This document shows positions 27,775 through 37,002 of a stretch of 64,000 nucleotides of DNA, in pieces (the stretch's first letter is position 1; every line of letters begins with the position of its first letter). A program made the translations under genes and the position numbers. The notes under the pieces are model-generated. The model saw nothing but the letters and a program-made list of their open reading frames with translations. It did not search any database and had not been told where the DNA came from. Location: contig NZ_JAUSTN010000004.1 in NCBI RefSeq assembly GCF_030812875.1, forward strand, positions 158,698 through 222,697. The letters are read 5' to 3'. The DNA comes from Peptoniphilus_B koenoeneniae (lineage in GTDB: Bacteria > Bacillota > Clostridia > Tissierellales > Peptoniphilaceae).

Positions 27775-29940
27775 TTATAAAATATTTATCATCAAAATTA
27801 CTATCATTCCAATCATCAATATGTAATCGCATAAATTGAACTGTAAAGTAACATAAGAAGATTTTTTATGATTTAAAGCAATTCCTCTTGTTTCTGCTGA
27901 AGCTGATAAAGTTTCGCCTATTCTTACCACTCGAAAAATGAGTGATACAATCAGAGCCTCAAGATACTCTATTTTTTCTTTTATTATATTTTTATGCTTG
28001 CAACTTCCTCTATTTCTAAGCACCTGTCTAAGTAATTTAAAATCATTCCTTAGCACCGGGAAAAACCTGAAAGAAACTGCAAGAATCAATAATAACTTCT
28101 CAGGCATTCTTATTTTTCTAAGTCCCGCAAGCATATTTGTTGTCCCTCTACCTCCAAGAATAATAGGAAATAGTAGAAATATTAAAATAAATCTAGGAAA
28201 CAAATTTGCCGTAAATATTGTAATTTCATTCGGATATATGATTTCAAGACCGTAAATAAGCCCTATAATGACAGAAGTAATTCCTAAAGTCTTATATCTT
28301 CTATTTGCAAGAGAAAAAACGAGAGCTAATAAATTGCATTCAAAAATCAAACTTTTATTGTCGATTCCTACTGCAACCATACAAAGAAGCCAAAACAAAA
28401 TATTTGTTCTCGAATCTAAAAGATTTTTTTCTCTTTTTGTCGGAGGTTGATGTTCTAAATCTTTTTCAAATATACTTTTAATGCTTTCAATATCTCTATT
28501 CTCTTTTACTTCACAAATCCTTTGTATCGTTCCATCATCAAGTTCCAAACATTTATCCGCAACTGATGAAATAAATTCTAAGTCATGGCTAATTGTTATC
28601 ACGATTTTTTTCTTTTTCATATCGTTTATCAATCCCACTACAGTATCTAAACTTTTTTTGTCCATTCCTGAGGTTGGTTCATCTAAAATAACCACACTTT
28701 TATCCGAAAGATACGCCATCATTAATGTTAATTTTTGCATTTGCCCACCTGAAAGAGAAAATGGATGTCTATCACGATATTTCCACATATCAAACTTTTT
28801 AAGTAGAACTTCTATCTCATCATATTTGTTTCGATTTACACCGTACTTCAGTTCAGATAATACAGAATTTGTAAAAAATTGAAATTCAGCTTCTTGCATA
28901 ATAAAGAGGCTATCCTGCGATAGCTGCCTATGGCTCAATTCTTTTCCCTTTAGAAAAACTCTTCCCTTTTGTGGTTTCAATAGTCCACATATACATTTTC
29001 CTAAGGTGGTTTTACCTGAACCATTTTTGCCAATCAAGCAAGTCACTTCTCCCAAATAAGCTGTAAACGACAAATCATTTAAAATATGTTGTTTTTTATA
29101 TCCAAAGGATATATTTTTTACCTCTAATTTATCATTGACAACATTAGAACACTTCTTCTGAACCTCAATCTGCTTCAAATCCGTAACTCGTAAACACAAA
29201 TTATTTAATTCATCCTTAGAAAATATCTTAAAATCGTCCTTATCATACTTTTCATAAAAGCTTCCATTTTTTATTAGCCAATATTCATCAGCCAACTCTT
29301 TCAAATAGTAAAGCCTATGTTCACTGATTATTAGAGTTTTTCCATCTTCTTTTAGAAGCAATAAGATATTTTTCAGTTTTTCTATGGCTAAATAATCTAA
29401 GTTTGCAGTTGGCTCGTCAAGTAAAACAATATCCGTATCCATTGCCCAAGCAGACATAATCGCTATTAGTTGACGCTCTCCGCTTGAAAGTTTGAATACT
29501 TCCCTGTTTTTCAAATACTCCAAGCCAAATTTTGAAAAAGCTTCTTCTGTTCTTCTTTTTATTATTTCATGGCTTAACCCTTTATTTTCAAGTCCAAAAG
29601 ATACTTCCGTATCGCTTACCATTGTAAAAAATTGACTTCTTGGATCTTGAAAAACGGACGAAATCAATTCTCCAACTTCTCCAATGTTCTTGTTTTCTAT
29701 ATTGTTGCTATTTACCAAGATATAGCCATTAAATATTCCATTATAGAACTCCGGTATTAAATGGTTTAAGCACCTAAGTAATGTTGATTTTCCACATCCA
29801 CTTTCGCCACAAAGAACTATGCAATCTCCTTTTGATATGTTGCCAATTACATCATCTAACGACTTTTCCTTTTTGCCTTCATAGGAAAAATCTATTTTAA
29901 AATCTAAAATATTTTCATCCTTCTCGCCTTTATCGTACAT
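27775..29940 (-). CDS. ECF energising module in one chain: ATPase-ATPase-EcfT fusion
   Basis: 721 residues. ATPase domain 1 (about 10-230) has GESGCGKS, LSSGERQ and IVLLDEP. ATPase domain 2 (about 270-480) has GKNGSGKT, LSGGQMQ and VVILDEP. From about 500 to the end is a complete EcfT membrane protein with five or six helices and the two coupling motifs LRNRGS and AETRGIA. In the other two intact cassettes here, the ATPase pair and EcfT are separate genes, so this is a real gene fusion or a read-through caused by loss of a stop. The double ATPase energises uptake by the S component encoded next. Confidence 0.85.
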   Translation of the reverse strand: MYDKGEKDENILDFKIDFSYEGKKEKSLDDVIGNISKGDCIVLCGESGCGKSTLLRCLNHLIPEFYNGIFNGYILVNSNNIENKNIGEVGELISSVFQDPRSQFFTMVSDTEVSFGLENKGLSHEIIKRRTEEAFSKFGLEYLKNREVFKLSSGERQLIAIMSAWAMDTDIVLLDEPTANLDYLAIEKLKNILLLLKEDGKTLIISEHRLYYLKELADEYWLIKNGSFYEKYDKDDFKIFSKDELNNLCLRVTDLKQIEVQKKCSNVVNDKLEVKNISFGYKKQHILNDLSFTAYLGEVTCLIGKNGSGKTTLGKCICGLLKPQKGRVFLKGKELSHRQLSQDSLFIMQEAEFQFFTNSVLSELKYGVNRNKYDEIEVLLKKFDMWKYRDRHPFSLSGGQMQKLTLMMAYLSDKSVVILDEPTSGMDKKSLDTVVGLINDMKKKKIVITISHDLEFISSVADKCLELDDGTIQRICEVKENRDIESIKSIFEKDLEHQPPTKREKNLLDSRTNILFWLLCMVAVGIDNKSLIFECNLLALVFSLANRRYKTLGITSVIIGLIYGLEIIYPNEITIFTANLFPRFILIFLLFPIILGGRGTTNMLAGLRKIRMPEKLLLILAVSFRFFPVLRNDFKLLRQVLRNRGSCKHKNIIKEKIEYLEALIVSLIFRVVRIGETLSASAETRGIALNHKKSSYVTLQFNLCDYILMIGMIVILMINIL

Positions 29941-29944
29941 AAAT

Positions 29945-30571
29945 TCAATACCTATTTATAATTTCATCAAATATCTTTTCCCAACCCGCCCCAATAAATT
30001 CGCCGAGCATTTTTATGTACTCGATTGTCTCCTCTTTGCTATATCCTTTTTCAACCACTAATTTAAAAGCACTAAATTGTTGATTCATTAAAAGCTCTAC
30101 CAAATCTAATTTCATCTCACTTATATTCGGGTCTATATTTTCCCTTATAAATTGTTTTGTTATGGAAATTTTATTATTCATCATTTCACGAAACATTGCT
30201 TCTACAGAACTGCCTTTACTTGAGCAAAGTAATAGTTTGCACTCCTCGTAATATTTAAATAACACATCTACATATCCTTTGGTTTCTTTCTGAATGCTAC
30301 GCAAGAAATGATCAAAGTTTTTATCTACGCAATATTCCCTATACGAGTATTCGTTCTCTTTTCTTTTCACACTTATAGCTTCTAAAAATTCTTTTATCAA
30401 ACTATAAAAAAGTTCATCTTTCCCTTTATACCTTGTATAGATTGCTCCCGTTGTAACTCCCGCTCTTTTAGCAATATTGCCTATTGAAGCAGCCTGAAAT
30501 CCATTTTGCAAAAACTCTATTTTAGCAGCTTCAATGATTGGTTTATCAAGTTCATGGTTTCTATTTGCCAT
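29945..30571 (-). CDS. TetR-family repressor of cassette 1
   Basis: 208 residues from the ATG at 30571 (GGAGG eight bases upstream); longer starts at 30577 and 30634 are less well placed. The N-terminal helix-turn-helix is clear (IGNIAKRAGVTTGAIYTRYK). The C-terminal ligand domain is not diagnostic. It is first in the operon, four bases before the fused ECF gene, so it would autoregulate the whole cassette through the palindromes at 30611-30654. The TetR family name does not imply tetracycline resistance. Confidence 0.88.
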   Translation of the reverse strand: MANRNHELDKPIIEAAKIEFLQNGFQAASIGNIAKRAGVTTGAIYTRYKGKDELFYSLIKEFLEAISVKRKENEYSYREYCVDKNFDHFLRSIQKETKGYVDVLFKYYEECKLLLCSSKGSSVEAMFREMMNNKISITKQFIRENIDPNISEMKLDLVELLMNQQFSAFKLVVEKGYSKEETIEYIKMLGEFIGAGWEKIFDEIINRY

Positions 30572-30610
30572 GTCCATTCCTCCATTCTTACAAAACTTTA
30601 ATTTTAATAA

Positions 30611-30654
30611 TATAATCAATAATCGAATTATCAATAATGATATTATTGATTATA
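30611..30654. promoter_or_regulatory. Operator array of the cassette 1 repressor
   Basis: A perfect 13-bp inverted repeat TATAATCAATAAT (30611-30623) / ATTATTGATTATA (30642-30654) encloses a third half-site, giving the inner dyad ATCAATAAT-GAT-ATTATTGAT (30630-30650). It lies 40-83 bp upstream of the repressor ATG, in the promoter region. Confidence 0.75.
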
Positions 30655-30740
30655 CATCAGTTAGTTTTATCTAACAATAGTTGTAAGATGTTTTTTTAGA
30701 AATTTTACTGATTTACATATTTATTTGTATGAAGTCGGTG

Positions 30741-30782
30741 CCACCCGTAAAACGGGTGGTTCGAACTGGTGCTATAAGCCCC
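30741..30782. repeat. Two adjacent hairpins of unknown origin
   Basis: CCACCCGT-AAA-ACGGGTGG (30741-30759) is a perfect 8-bp stem. GGTGCT-ATA-AGCCCC (30768-30782) is a near-perfect one. Such hairpin pairs resemble IS200/IS605 ends, but no transposase or accessory protein gene is nearby. Confidence 0.4.
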
Positions 30783-30794
30783 ATAAGAAAAAGA

Positions 30795-30811
30795 CGATAG
30801 TTTTTCTATCG
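30795..30811 (-). terminator. Terminator of the methyltransferase gene
   Basis: CGATAG-AAAAA-CTATCG on the minus strand followed by TCTTTTTCTT, 52 bp after the stop at 30863. Confidence 0.8.
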
Positions 30812-30862
30812 CCTTTGGTTACCATTTTGATGAAATTTTTTAAATCATAAGAATAGAATCTG

Positions 30863-31480
30863 TTAAGCCACTTTTTGAGCAATCATCACACCAATCGGTG
30901 CAAGACCCCCATGTGCCAATTTCATTTCAACTACTGAAAATCCATATTCTTTAATAAAATCTTCAAATTCCTTTTTATCCCATTCTTGATACATCTTAAA
31001 TCCTAAAATAGACATCAAACTTTTTATCATTTTTCTTTGTTTTCCCTCTTTCCATAGAAAAGTGGGGGCGAACAAAGTCCCATTAGGTTTTAACACCCTA
31101 TATATTTCTTTCATCGCCTCATCCGGTTTAGGCATAATATGAAGTGCATTAGCAATTAACACACAATCAAATTTTTCATGCGAATAGGATAATGCTGTTG
31201 CATCGGCTGTTTCAAATGTAAGATTTTCGTATTCCCCCTTTTTAGCCTCGAAAATCATTTGTTCGGAAAAATCTGTACCGATCCAACTTTTCGTATGCTT
31301 TGAAAGACTAAACGATAATTGTCCTGATCCACAAGCGAGTTCAAGCACCTCCATGTCTTTATTCAAATGAGGACGAATGTATTCGCATACTTTATCATAT
31401 ACTCCTTTGTCTTTTTTCATGAAAGGAGCATATAGCTTAGCAAATTTATCCCAAAATTTTTTATTGCTTTTGTCAATCAT
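30863..31480 (-). CDS. Class I SAM-dependent methyltransferase
   Basis: 205 residues. Motif I is EVLELACGSGQLS, the acidic strand-2 end is GTDFS, motif II is DATALSYSHEKFDCVLIANA, and motif III is LKPNGTLFAPTF. The Methyltransf_11/25 fold is complete. Substrate is unknown; small-molecule or lipid targets are commonest in this group. It is a single-gene unit with its own terminator. The ATG at 31480 follows AAAGGAGCG. Confidence 0.82.
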   Translation of the reverse strand: MIDKSNKKFWDKFAKLYAPFMKKDKGVYDKVCEYIRPHLNKDMEVLELACGSGQLSFSLSKHTKSWIGTDFSEQMIFEAKKGEYENLTFETADATALSYSHEKFDCVLIANALHIMPKPDEAMKEIYRVLKPNGTLFAPTFLWKEGKQRKMIKSLMSILGFKMYQEWDKKEFEDFIKEYGFSVVEMKLAHGGLAPIGVMIAQKVA

Positions 31481-31625
31481 TTCAACGCTCCTTTAAATAT
31501 AAAAAGGATCCTATAAATCTTTATATTGAGCCTATTTTCTGATTGATACCTCGTAAGAGAGGAATAATAGCTGTTCCTATACCAAGTAGGAATGTCATAA
31601 ATGCAGAAAGTCATATGCTGTCATT
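31481..31625 (-). other. Intergenic segment with a membrane-protein stump
   Basis: The minus strand reads AFMTFLLGIGTAIIPLLRGI and then NQKIGSI and a stop (about 31530-31603). A stop precedes it and there is no start, so this is the last ~30 residues of a lost membrane protein gene. Confidence 0.3.
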
Positions 31626-31630
31626 CTTTT

Positions 31631-31945
31631 CTATTCAATCATTTTGAAGTGTCTCAAAGCATCCATGATGGCTTCTTCTTTTTCAGGTGTACACTGTGGA
31701 ATAATTTGTTTCTCCTTTTTAGACTTGTTGTAATGTTCTCGTAATTCTATTCCACATTTCCTTTTTATCTGTGCAATATATAATGTTGGAACTTTTAATT
31801 GAAATTTATTCCAAACATATTCTTTGATTTGAGCATATGTTGCCTTACTTTCAGCACTTGTCAAATCAAGCTCATCCAGCTCAATTTCAATATTTATATG
31901 CTTATCGACATCGAGTTTGGACAAAAGTGCTACCGTCTCCACATG
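31631..31945 (-). pseudogene. 3' fragment of an RlmCD-like gene joined to the recombinase end
   Basis: From CATGTGGAG at 31937-31945 the minus strand reads HVETVALLSKLDVDKHINIE and continues for ~100 residues to HFKMIE. The start of this frame at 32029 lies inside the recombinase gene and is incidental. HVETVxLLS followed by a KHI-EIELDELD-type extension is the C-terminal part of RlmCD/RumA-like or related proteins in Clostridia. The recombinase ends by reading through this junction in another frame (ACGDGSTFVQ), so this is an element-target boundary (att site). Confidence 0.7.
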
Positions 31946-33692
31946 CGTTGTCTTTTGATTGGGAACATAATTTTTTATCCTCGTCATTCTTGTAGGAACA
32001 CAATTTATTAATATCATTATCTTTGGCATTTTTTCTTTTATCTTTAAAGTTATTAGAATCTTGACTATCTTTAACTCCTGTTTTGAAATAGAATGTTAAG
32101 TCATAAGGATGAACTGTTCCGTCTTTGTCAATTCTTCCCACCACGACTTTATCAACTATGCTTTCAAATACTGTTCTATTAAATTCCTCTATAATTTCTC
32201 TATTCTCTAACACCTTTTTAAATTGCTTTAATCTTTCTTTAATAGAGTTTTCATCTTTTATCGTTAGTTCCAGTGTTTTCTTTTCATCGAGTAATTCTTC
32301 TTTTTGTTTTGTCAGTTTTTTATACTTTTTAGCATAAACTTCTTCGTCTATACTATCTTCCAAATGAAGATCAACTAGCTTTCTTTCTTGACTAATGATT
32401 CTATTTAATTGACTTTCTATCTTTTTCAGATCCTTGACTAAAGTATTATCATTTATTTCTTCTTCTACAATTTTTAAAAAGTCATCTATTACTGTTGAAT
32501 CTGCATGGCATAATTGCCTATAGCTTTCAACAAAAGCTTTTTCTATTGCTGCTTCTTGTATTCCTTTTGAATGAGGACAATATTTTTTACCTTTTTTTGT
32601 TGATTTTACACATTGCCAGTTAATTTTTTTGTAAATAGAACTGGTGTGCCAGGTTCTTCTTGAAAGTATTTCTCCACAAAATCCACATTCAAGCATACTT
32701 GAAAAAGCGTATTGTCTTGATAGTTTTTCTCTCTTCCTATCCTTGTTAGCAATGGTGTTTCTATTTTGTGCTCTCCTGAGTCTAATCTCTTGTGCCTTTT
32801 CAAAATCTTCTCTTGATATAATTGGCTCGTGATGATTTTCAATGTGGTATTTATCAGATTCACCAAAGTTTGCTAGTCTTCTTTTTGTTATGGGATCAAC
32901 TGTAAAAGTCTTTCCCATTAGTATATCGCCAATATACTTTTCATTTTTAATTATTCCTAACACTGTAGTATCAGACCATTTTGTTTTACCTCTCGGGGTG
33001 AGATATCCTTGTTCTTCTAGTTCCCTGCCAATGACTGAGCCACCATTGCCCTCTAGATATCTTTTAAAGATGTATTTGACAATTTTGGCTTCTTCTTCAT
33101 TTATAGAGATACTTTTTGTTGTGGGGTCATAATCATATCCAATACAACCTTGAAAACCAATAAGTTCCCCTTTTTCCATTTTCATTTTCAGTCCTTTTTT
33201 TACATGGGCTGAGGTATTTTCTACTTCTTGTTGAGCTACTGAACTTAATATTGTTAATAGTAACTCTCCATCCATTGTCAAAGTATCTATATTTTCTTCT
33301 TCAAATACTACACCAACATTATTTTCCTTTAGAAGCCTTACATATTTCAAAGTATCTAATGTGTTTCTGGCAAATCTTGATATAGATTTAGTAATTATCA
33401 TGTCTATATCTCCATTTTGACAATCGCTTATTAGTCTCATGAAATCAGCTCTCTTACTATCAGTTGTTCCTGTGGTTGCTTCATCTGCATATATACCAGC
33501 CAAAGTCCAGTTCTTATTATTTTTTATTAGATTTGTGTAATAATCAACTTGCGATTTATATGATTCAAGTTGGTCTTTACTATCTGTACTTACTCGACAA
33601 TATGCTGCAACTCGTTTTAAATCTAAATGTAGTGCATTTCTATTTCTAGCTCCTGTATTTGAAGCTTTTATTAATTTTACTTTAGTATTCAT
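31902..33692 (-). CDS. Large serine recombinase, full length
   Basis: 596 residues with AAGGAGGT before the ATG. Catalytic resolvase domain about 25-180 with Ser35 in YCRVST; Recombinase domain about 190-310 (IFKRYLEGNGGSVIGRELEE); zinc ribbon with ECGFCG and WQC...KYC; a coiled coil (about 430-500); then a C-terminal region. It catalyses site-specific integration and excision of the element. The last 11 residues are encoded by the target gene beyond the att core, so they differ from the related remnant at 9.5 kb. Similar recombinases insert at a His-Val-Glu site in RlmCD genes. Confidence 0.92.
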   Translation of the reverse strand: MNTKVKLIKASNTGARNRNALHLDLKRVAAYCRVSTDSKDQLESYKSQVDYYTNLIKNNKNWTLAGIYADEATTGTTDSKRADFMRLISDCQNGDIDMIITKSISRFARNTLDTLKYVRLLKENNVGVVFEEENIDTLTMDGELLLTILSSVAQQEVENTSAHVKKGLKMKMEKGELIGFQGCIGYDYDPTTKSISINEEEAKIVKYIFKRYLEGNGGSVIGRELEEQGYLTPRGKTKWSDTTVLGIIKNEKYIGDILMGKTFTVDPITKRRLANFGESDKYHIENHHEPIISREDFEKAQEIRLRRAQNRNTIANKDRKREKLSRQYAFSSMLECGFCGEILSRRTWHTSSIYKKINWQCVKSTKKGKKYCPHSKGIQEAAIEKAFVESYRQLCHADSTVIDDFLKIVEEEINDNTLVKDLKKIESQLNRIISQERKLVDLHLEDSIDEEVYAKKYKKLTKQKEELLDEKKTLELTIKDENSIKERLKQFKKVLENREIIEEFNRTVFESIVDKVVVGRIDKDGTVHPYDLTFYFKTGVKDSQDSNNFKDKRKNAKDNDINKLCSYKNDEDKKLCSQSKDNACGDGSTFVQTRCR

Positions 33693-33747
33693 TTTACCTC
33701 CTTCCCATTTTGTATCTTTCTACAGTGTTATTATATCACAAGATTAA

Positions 33748-33885
33748 CTACTTTCTATCTCTCTTTTTATAATCATTTTCTATTCTATTTTTTATTTTTG
33801 TATATTCCTTATCATTAATTAATTTAAGATCATAAAGTCTACATAACATAGCAACTCTCATACTATAAATCTTTATTACTTGCAT
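33748..33885 (-). CDS. Small conserved-type ORF before the recombinase, 45 residues
   Basis: ATG at 33885 with TAGGAGGT six bases upstream and 46 codons including TAG at 33748. The product (MQVIKIYSMRVAMLCRLYDL, then KEYTKIKNRIENDYKKRDRK) is a basic helical peptide with a SHOCT-like look in its second half. It stands in the same position as the 53-residue ORF before the second recombinase, so an accessory role in recombination or control is possible. No known function. Confidence 0.6.
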   Translation of the reverse strand: MQVIKIYSMRVAMLCRLYDLKLINDKEYTKIKNRIENDYKKRDRK

Positions 33886-34270
33886 TTTACCTCCTATGTA
33901 AGTTATTTTTTTACCTTGATAAGTGAATTAAATTTGAAATATGCTAATCTCACATAATCAATTTTAAGAATATTCACACTTCAAAGTATTTTGATTCTTA
34001 TAGAAAGATGACAAATACCCCTCACTTTATAAAGTGAAATTTGCCCTCTTTGGTAACCAGAATTTTTATTTTTCTATAGTATTTTTGAGTTTTAATGATT
34101 AATTGAATATAAAAAATGAGGACTTATGCTACTAGGCATAAATCCTCAAAAATAAAAAAATATTATAAAGTTTATATTATGGAGTATTCAAAAAAATACT
34201 ATTCATAACTTCTCGTTTTTCTTGCGTGTTTATCATATGTCCCTCTTCTAATTTACTAATATATGAATTT
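33886..34270. other. Intergenic segment with conserved ICE sequence and a hairpin
   Basis: Holds the TTTGGTAACC-ending box (about 34020-34062) shared with 50540-50600, the hairpin at 34118-34147, and a short decayed frame (ISKLEEGHMINTQEKREVMN, about 34190-34262). No intact gene seen. Confidence 0.5.
34118..34147. terminator. Hairpin terminator
   Basis: GAGGActTATGC (34118-34129) pairs with GCATAAaTCCTC (34136-34147), with A-run before and A-rich sequence after, so it works best on the minus strand for the operon ending at 34271. A relative with the same GAGGACT/AGTCCTC stem lies at 51065-51097. Confidence 0.65.
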
Positions 34271-35662
34271 TCATAAATAAGTAAAATCAATCACTTTATC
34301 ACAAACTGACTCTAAAAACTCAACATCATGGGATATTATTAAAATCAACTTATCTTCTTCTTTTACTTTCTTTATGTTTTTAGCTACTATTTTCATATTT
34401 CTATAGTCCAATCCACTGGTTGGTTCATCGAAAAATAGAATTTTCTTGTCTGATAGTAAAGCTGATAAGATAATTACTCTCTGTTTCTGTCCTCCTGACA
34501 AGGTGTGAGGATTCCTATCACTGATATTTTTTAACTCCATATCTTTTAACCAAGTATCTAAAGCATTATCATCTTTAATATTTGATGTTAATACTATTTC
34601 ATCTTTGACAGTGTCCGTGAATAACTGACAGTTCACTTCCTGCATAATAAGCAGGCTCTCATTTAGCCTACTTTTTATATTTAAATTCTCATCATCTTTT
34701 AAAATTTTACCTTTATTTTCTTTGTATAAGCCACATATAATTTTTGCTAATGTAGACTTCCCAATTCCATTTTCTCCAACAATCCCAATAATATTCCCAT
34801 AGCAAAAATTAAAATCCTCAATGGACAAAATTATTTTGGTATTTCTTTTGAATATTATATCTTTTAGCTCTAATAAAGTCCCTTTATTTGAAGTTTCAAA
34901 ATCATCAAATCTTTCAATAGCTTTATAATCAGAATGCCTAAGTCCTGTTCTCATTCGTTCATCTTCACTTAGATTTTCAATTTCGTCCATACTATATTCT
35001 CTGATGATTTTTCCATCCTCTAAGTATATTGCTTTATCAACAATGTCTTTTAAATACCACAACCTGTGTTCTGCAATAATAATAGTTTTTCCTAAAGATT
35101 TAAGCTTTTTTATTGTAAGCGATAGTTCTTTCATTGACTTTATGTCTAAGCTTGAAGATGGTTCATCAAGAATAAATATCTCAGGGTTTAATGCGTAAAT
35201 GCTTGCTATAGCAATCTTCTGCTTTTCTCCTCCAGAAAGATTGAATATATTTTTATTCATCAAGTTTTCAAGATGAAGCTCTTTTTCAACTTCTTCAATC
35301 CTTTTGTTAATTACTTCTCTTTCTATTCCGTAATTTTCTAAACCAAAAGCAATTTCATCGGTTGTATTGGTTGTATAAAACTGTGTTTTAGGATTTTGAA
35401 AAACCGAGCCTACATTATTAGATAATTTATAAATTGGTGTGGTAAATGTATTCATACCATTGACCATAACACTGCCAGAAATGTCCCCATCATAAAACTC
35501 AGGTATTATGCCGTTCATAAGCTTTAATAGAGTCGACTTTCCGCAACCGCTCCTACCACACAGAAGAATGCATTCCCCTTTTTTGATTTTCAAATTTATA
35601 TCTTTTAATGAGTAATCAGATCCTCCCTTATACTTAAAACTTAATTCTCTAATTTCAATCAT
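34271..35662 (-). CDS. ECF transporter double ATPase (cassette 2)
   Basis: 463 residues from the ATG at 35662, which overlaps the EcfT stop as ATGA. Domain 1 has GRSGCGKS, LSGGEKQ and IFILDEP with SSSLD. Domain 2 has GENGIGKS, LSGGQKQ and ILFFDEP with TSGLD. Both Walker and signature motifs are complete, so both sites should hydrolyse ATP. The protein energises substrate uptake through EcfT and the S component encoded directly upstream. It is the last gene of the cassette 2 operon. Confidence 0.88.
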   Translation of the reverse strand: MIEIRELSFKYKGGSDYSLKDINLKIKKGECILLCGRSGCGKSTLLKLMNGIIPEFYDGDISGSVMVNGMNTFTTPIYKLSNNVGSVFQNPKTQFYTTNTTDEIAFGLENYGIEREVINKRIEEVEKELHLENLMNKNIFNLSGGEKQKIAIASIYALNPEIFILDEPSSSLDIKSMKELSLTIKKLKSLGKTIIIAEHRLWYLKDIVDKAIYLEDGKIIREYSMDEIENLSEDERMRTGLRHSDYKAIERFDDFETSNKGTLLELKDIIFKRNTKIILSIEDFNFCYGNIIGIVGENGIGKSTLAKIICGLYKENKGKILKDDENLNIKSRLNESLLIMQEVNCQLFTDTVKDEIVLTSNIKDDNALDTWLKDMELKNISDRNPHTLSGGQKQRVIILSALLSDKKILFFDEPTSGLDYRNMKIVAKNIKKVKEEDKLILIISHDVEFLESVCDKVIDFTYL

Positions 35663-36387
35663 AAGTCCCACCCTGATACTTTCATAAATATTACTATTGA
35701 TAAAATTAAAATCATAATAATTAGAACACCAATATCATTTTTTCTAAACTTAATTAGGTGTCTACTTATTTTGTTAACAGGAGCATCGAGTCCCCTTATA
35801 ATGGCTGATTGAGAGAGCTCATCCCCAATTTCTATCACACTTACGAACAATGGCACAAAAAAATATTCCATAATTAATGTTGGTCTGCTTGTTAAATTGA
35901 TTAAGTTAAAATTAATTCCTCGAGTTTTCATCGCCATATTTATATGACTCCATTCGTCTTTAATAGTAGGCAAACATCTAAATATAACAGAAATCATTAT
36001 GAGCGAGTCTTTTGAAAGTTTTAATTTTTGTAAAGTTGCCACTGCACTGGAAACAGATGTTGAATTTAAAATCCATTTACCCACGATAATACATGGCAGA
36101 AATTTTCTGCCAATTGCCAAGATAAATAAAATTAAATTCAAAAGAAAATTCATATTAAAATAGGCTAAAGATTTTTCCAATACTACACTTATTACAAAAA
36201 ATAAAATATACCTTATAGCGGATTTTTTATAACCATCGCTAATAATGATGACAAGGAATAATAATGAAATAAGGCTTTGATAGATCCAATCAAACCCTAA
36301 AAAAATTAAAATATTCGCACCTATAAGCAAGATAAGTTTTGTTCTGAGGTCATATTTTGACCCCAGAACAAACTTTGAATTTTCCAT
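35659..36387 (-). CDS. ECF transporter membrane coupling protein EcfT (cassette 2)
   Basis: 242 residues with five or six hydrophobic helices. Two cytoplasmic coupling motifs are visible, AMKTRGINF and AIIRGLDAP, which contact the two ATPase domains. The start overlaps the S-component stop by one base (TAATG) and the end overlaps the ATPase start by four, a tightly coupled S-T-A order. Length is normal for EcfT. Confidence 0.85.
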   Translation of the reverse strand: MENSKFVLGSKYDLRTKLILLIGANILIFLGFDWIYQSLISLLFLVIIISDGYKKSAIRYILFFVISVVLEKSLAYFNMNFLLNLILFILAIGRKFLPCIIVGKWILNSTSVSSAVATLQKLKLSKDSLIMISVIFRCLPTIKDEWSHINMAMKTRGINFNLINLTSRPTLIMEYFFVPLFVSVIEIGDELSQSAIIRGLDAPVNKISRHLIKFRKNDIGVLIIMILILSIVIFMKVSGWDL

Positions 36388-36977
36388 TATAAAACTCCTG
36401 CGGATTCCAACTTTTTATTTAGTATTTTCTTTGTAAAATAAGAACCAATCAAAGAGAATATAAATGTTCCAATAATCATTACTGGTAACATCCATATTGG
36501 TGTCCATGCTCTTACTGTGTTACAAAAGCTTTGATCTAATTTACCTTTTATTAAACTTTCAAAAAATGCTTCTCTCATAAGCCAAATTGGTAAGAATCCT
36601 CCAAATAAGTTTAGAGAAAAAAACATATGACTAATTGTATTTTTCTTAAAGTCTATATAATTTCCACCTTTTGCTATGAACATGGCAATTATTCCGGCAG
36701 GCGCTGCCACTAATGGTGCAATTGGAATATGTCCAGTTGCAACTAATAAAATACTTGGTAAGATAGCTGCGATTACAATAGCAGTAGCTGACTTTGTCTT
36801 TGCAAGAAGCATATGATAGGTTGGTGCAGCAAGTAGTGCTACAAGCATAGGCATTAGTAAAAATAAAACAGGGACAGGCATTGATATTACCCCAATTACT
36901 AAATATGTTACAAAGTAAAGTGCAATTAAAACACCGGCTGTAACTGCGTTTTTTGATGATTTCTTTTGTGTTTTCAT
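36387..36977 (-). CDS. ECF transporter S component, MptD family (cassette 2)
   Basis: 196 residues and six helices. The N-terminal basic stretch and AVTAGVLIALYFVTYLVIG helix fit an S component, as does the small-residue-rich MPVPVLFLLMPMLVALLAAP helix. AAAGGAG lies eight bases before the ATG. It has the same gene neighbourhood as the S components of cassettes 1 and 3 but low direct similarity, so substrates may differ. Substrate unknown. Confidence 0.82.
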   Translation of the reverse strand: MKTQKKSSKNAVTAGVLIALYFVTYLVIGVISMPVPVLFLLMPMLVALLAAPTYHMLLAKTKSATAIVIAAILPSILLVATGHIPIAPLVAAPAGIIAMFIAKGGNYIDFKKNTISHMFFSLNLFGGFLPIWLMREAFFESLIKGKLDQSFCNTVRAWTPIWMLPVMIIGTFIFSLIGSYFTKKILNKKLESAGVL

Positions 36978-37002
36978 ACGTTTTCTCCTTTAAAATAGAT
37001 TG

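Noticed and set aside
31946..32029. Start of the 132-residue frame that ends at 31631
   Set aside because: This part lies inside the recombinase gene in another frame; only the portion after CATGTGGAG is real target-gene sequence.
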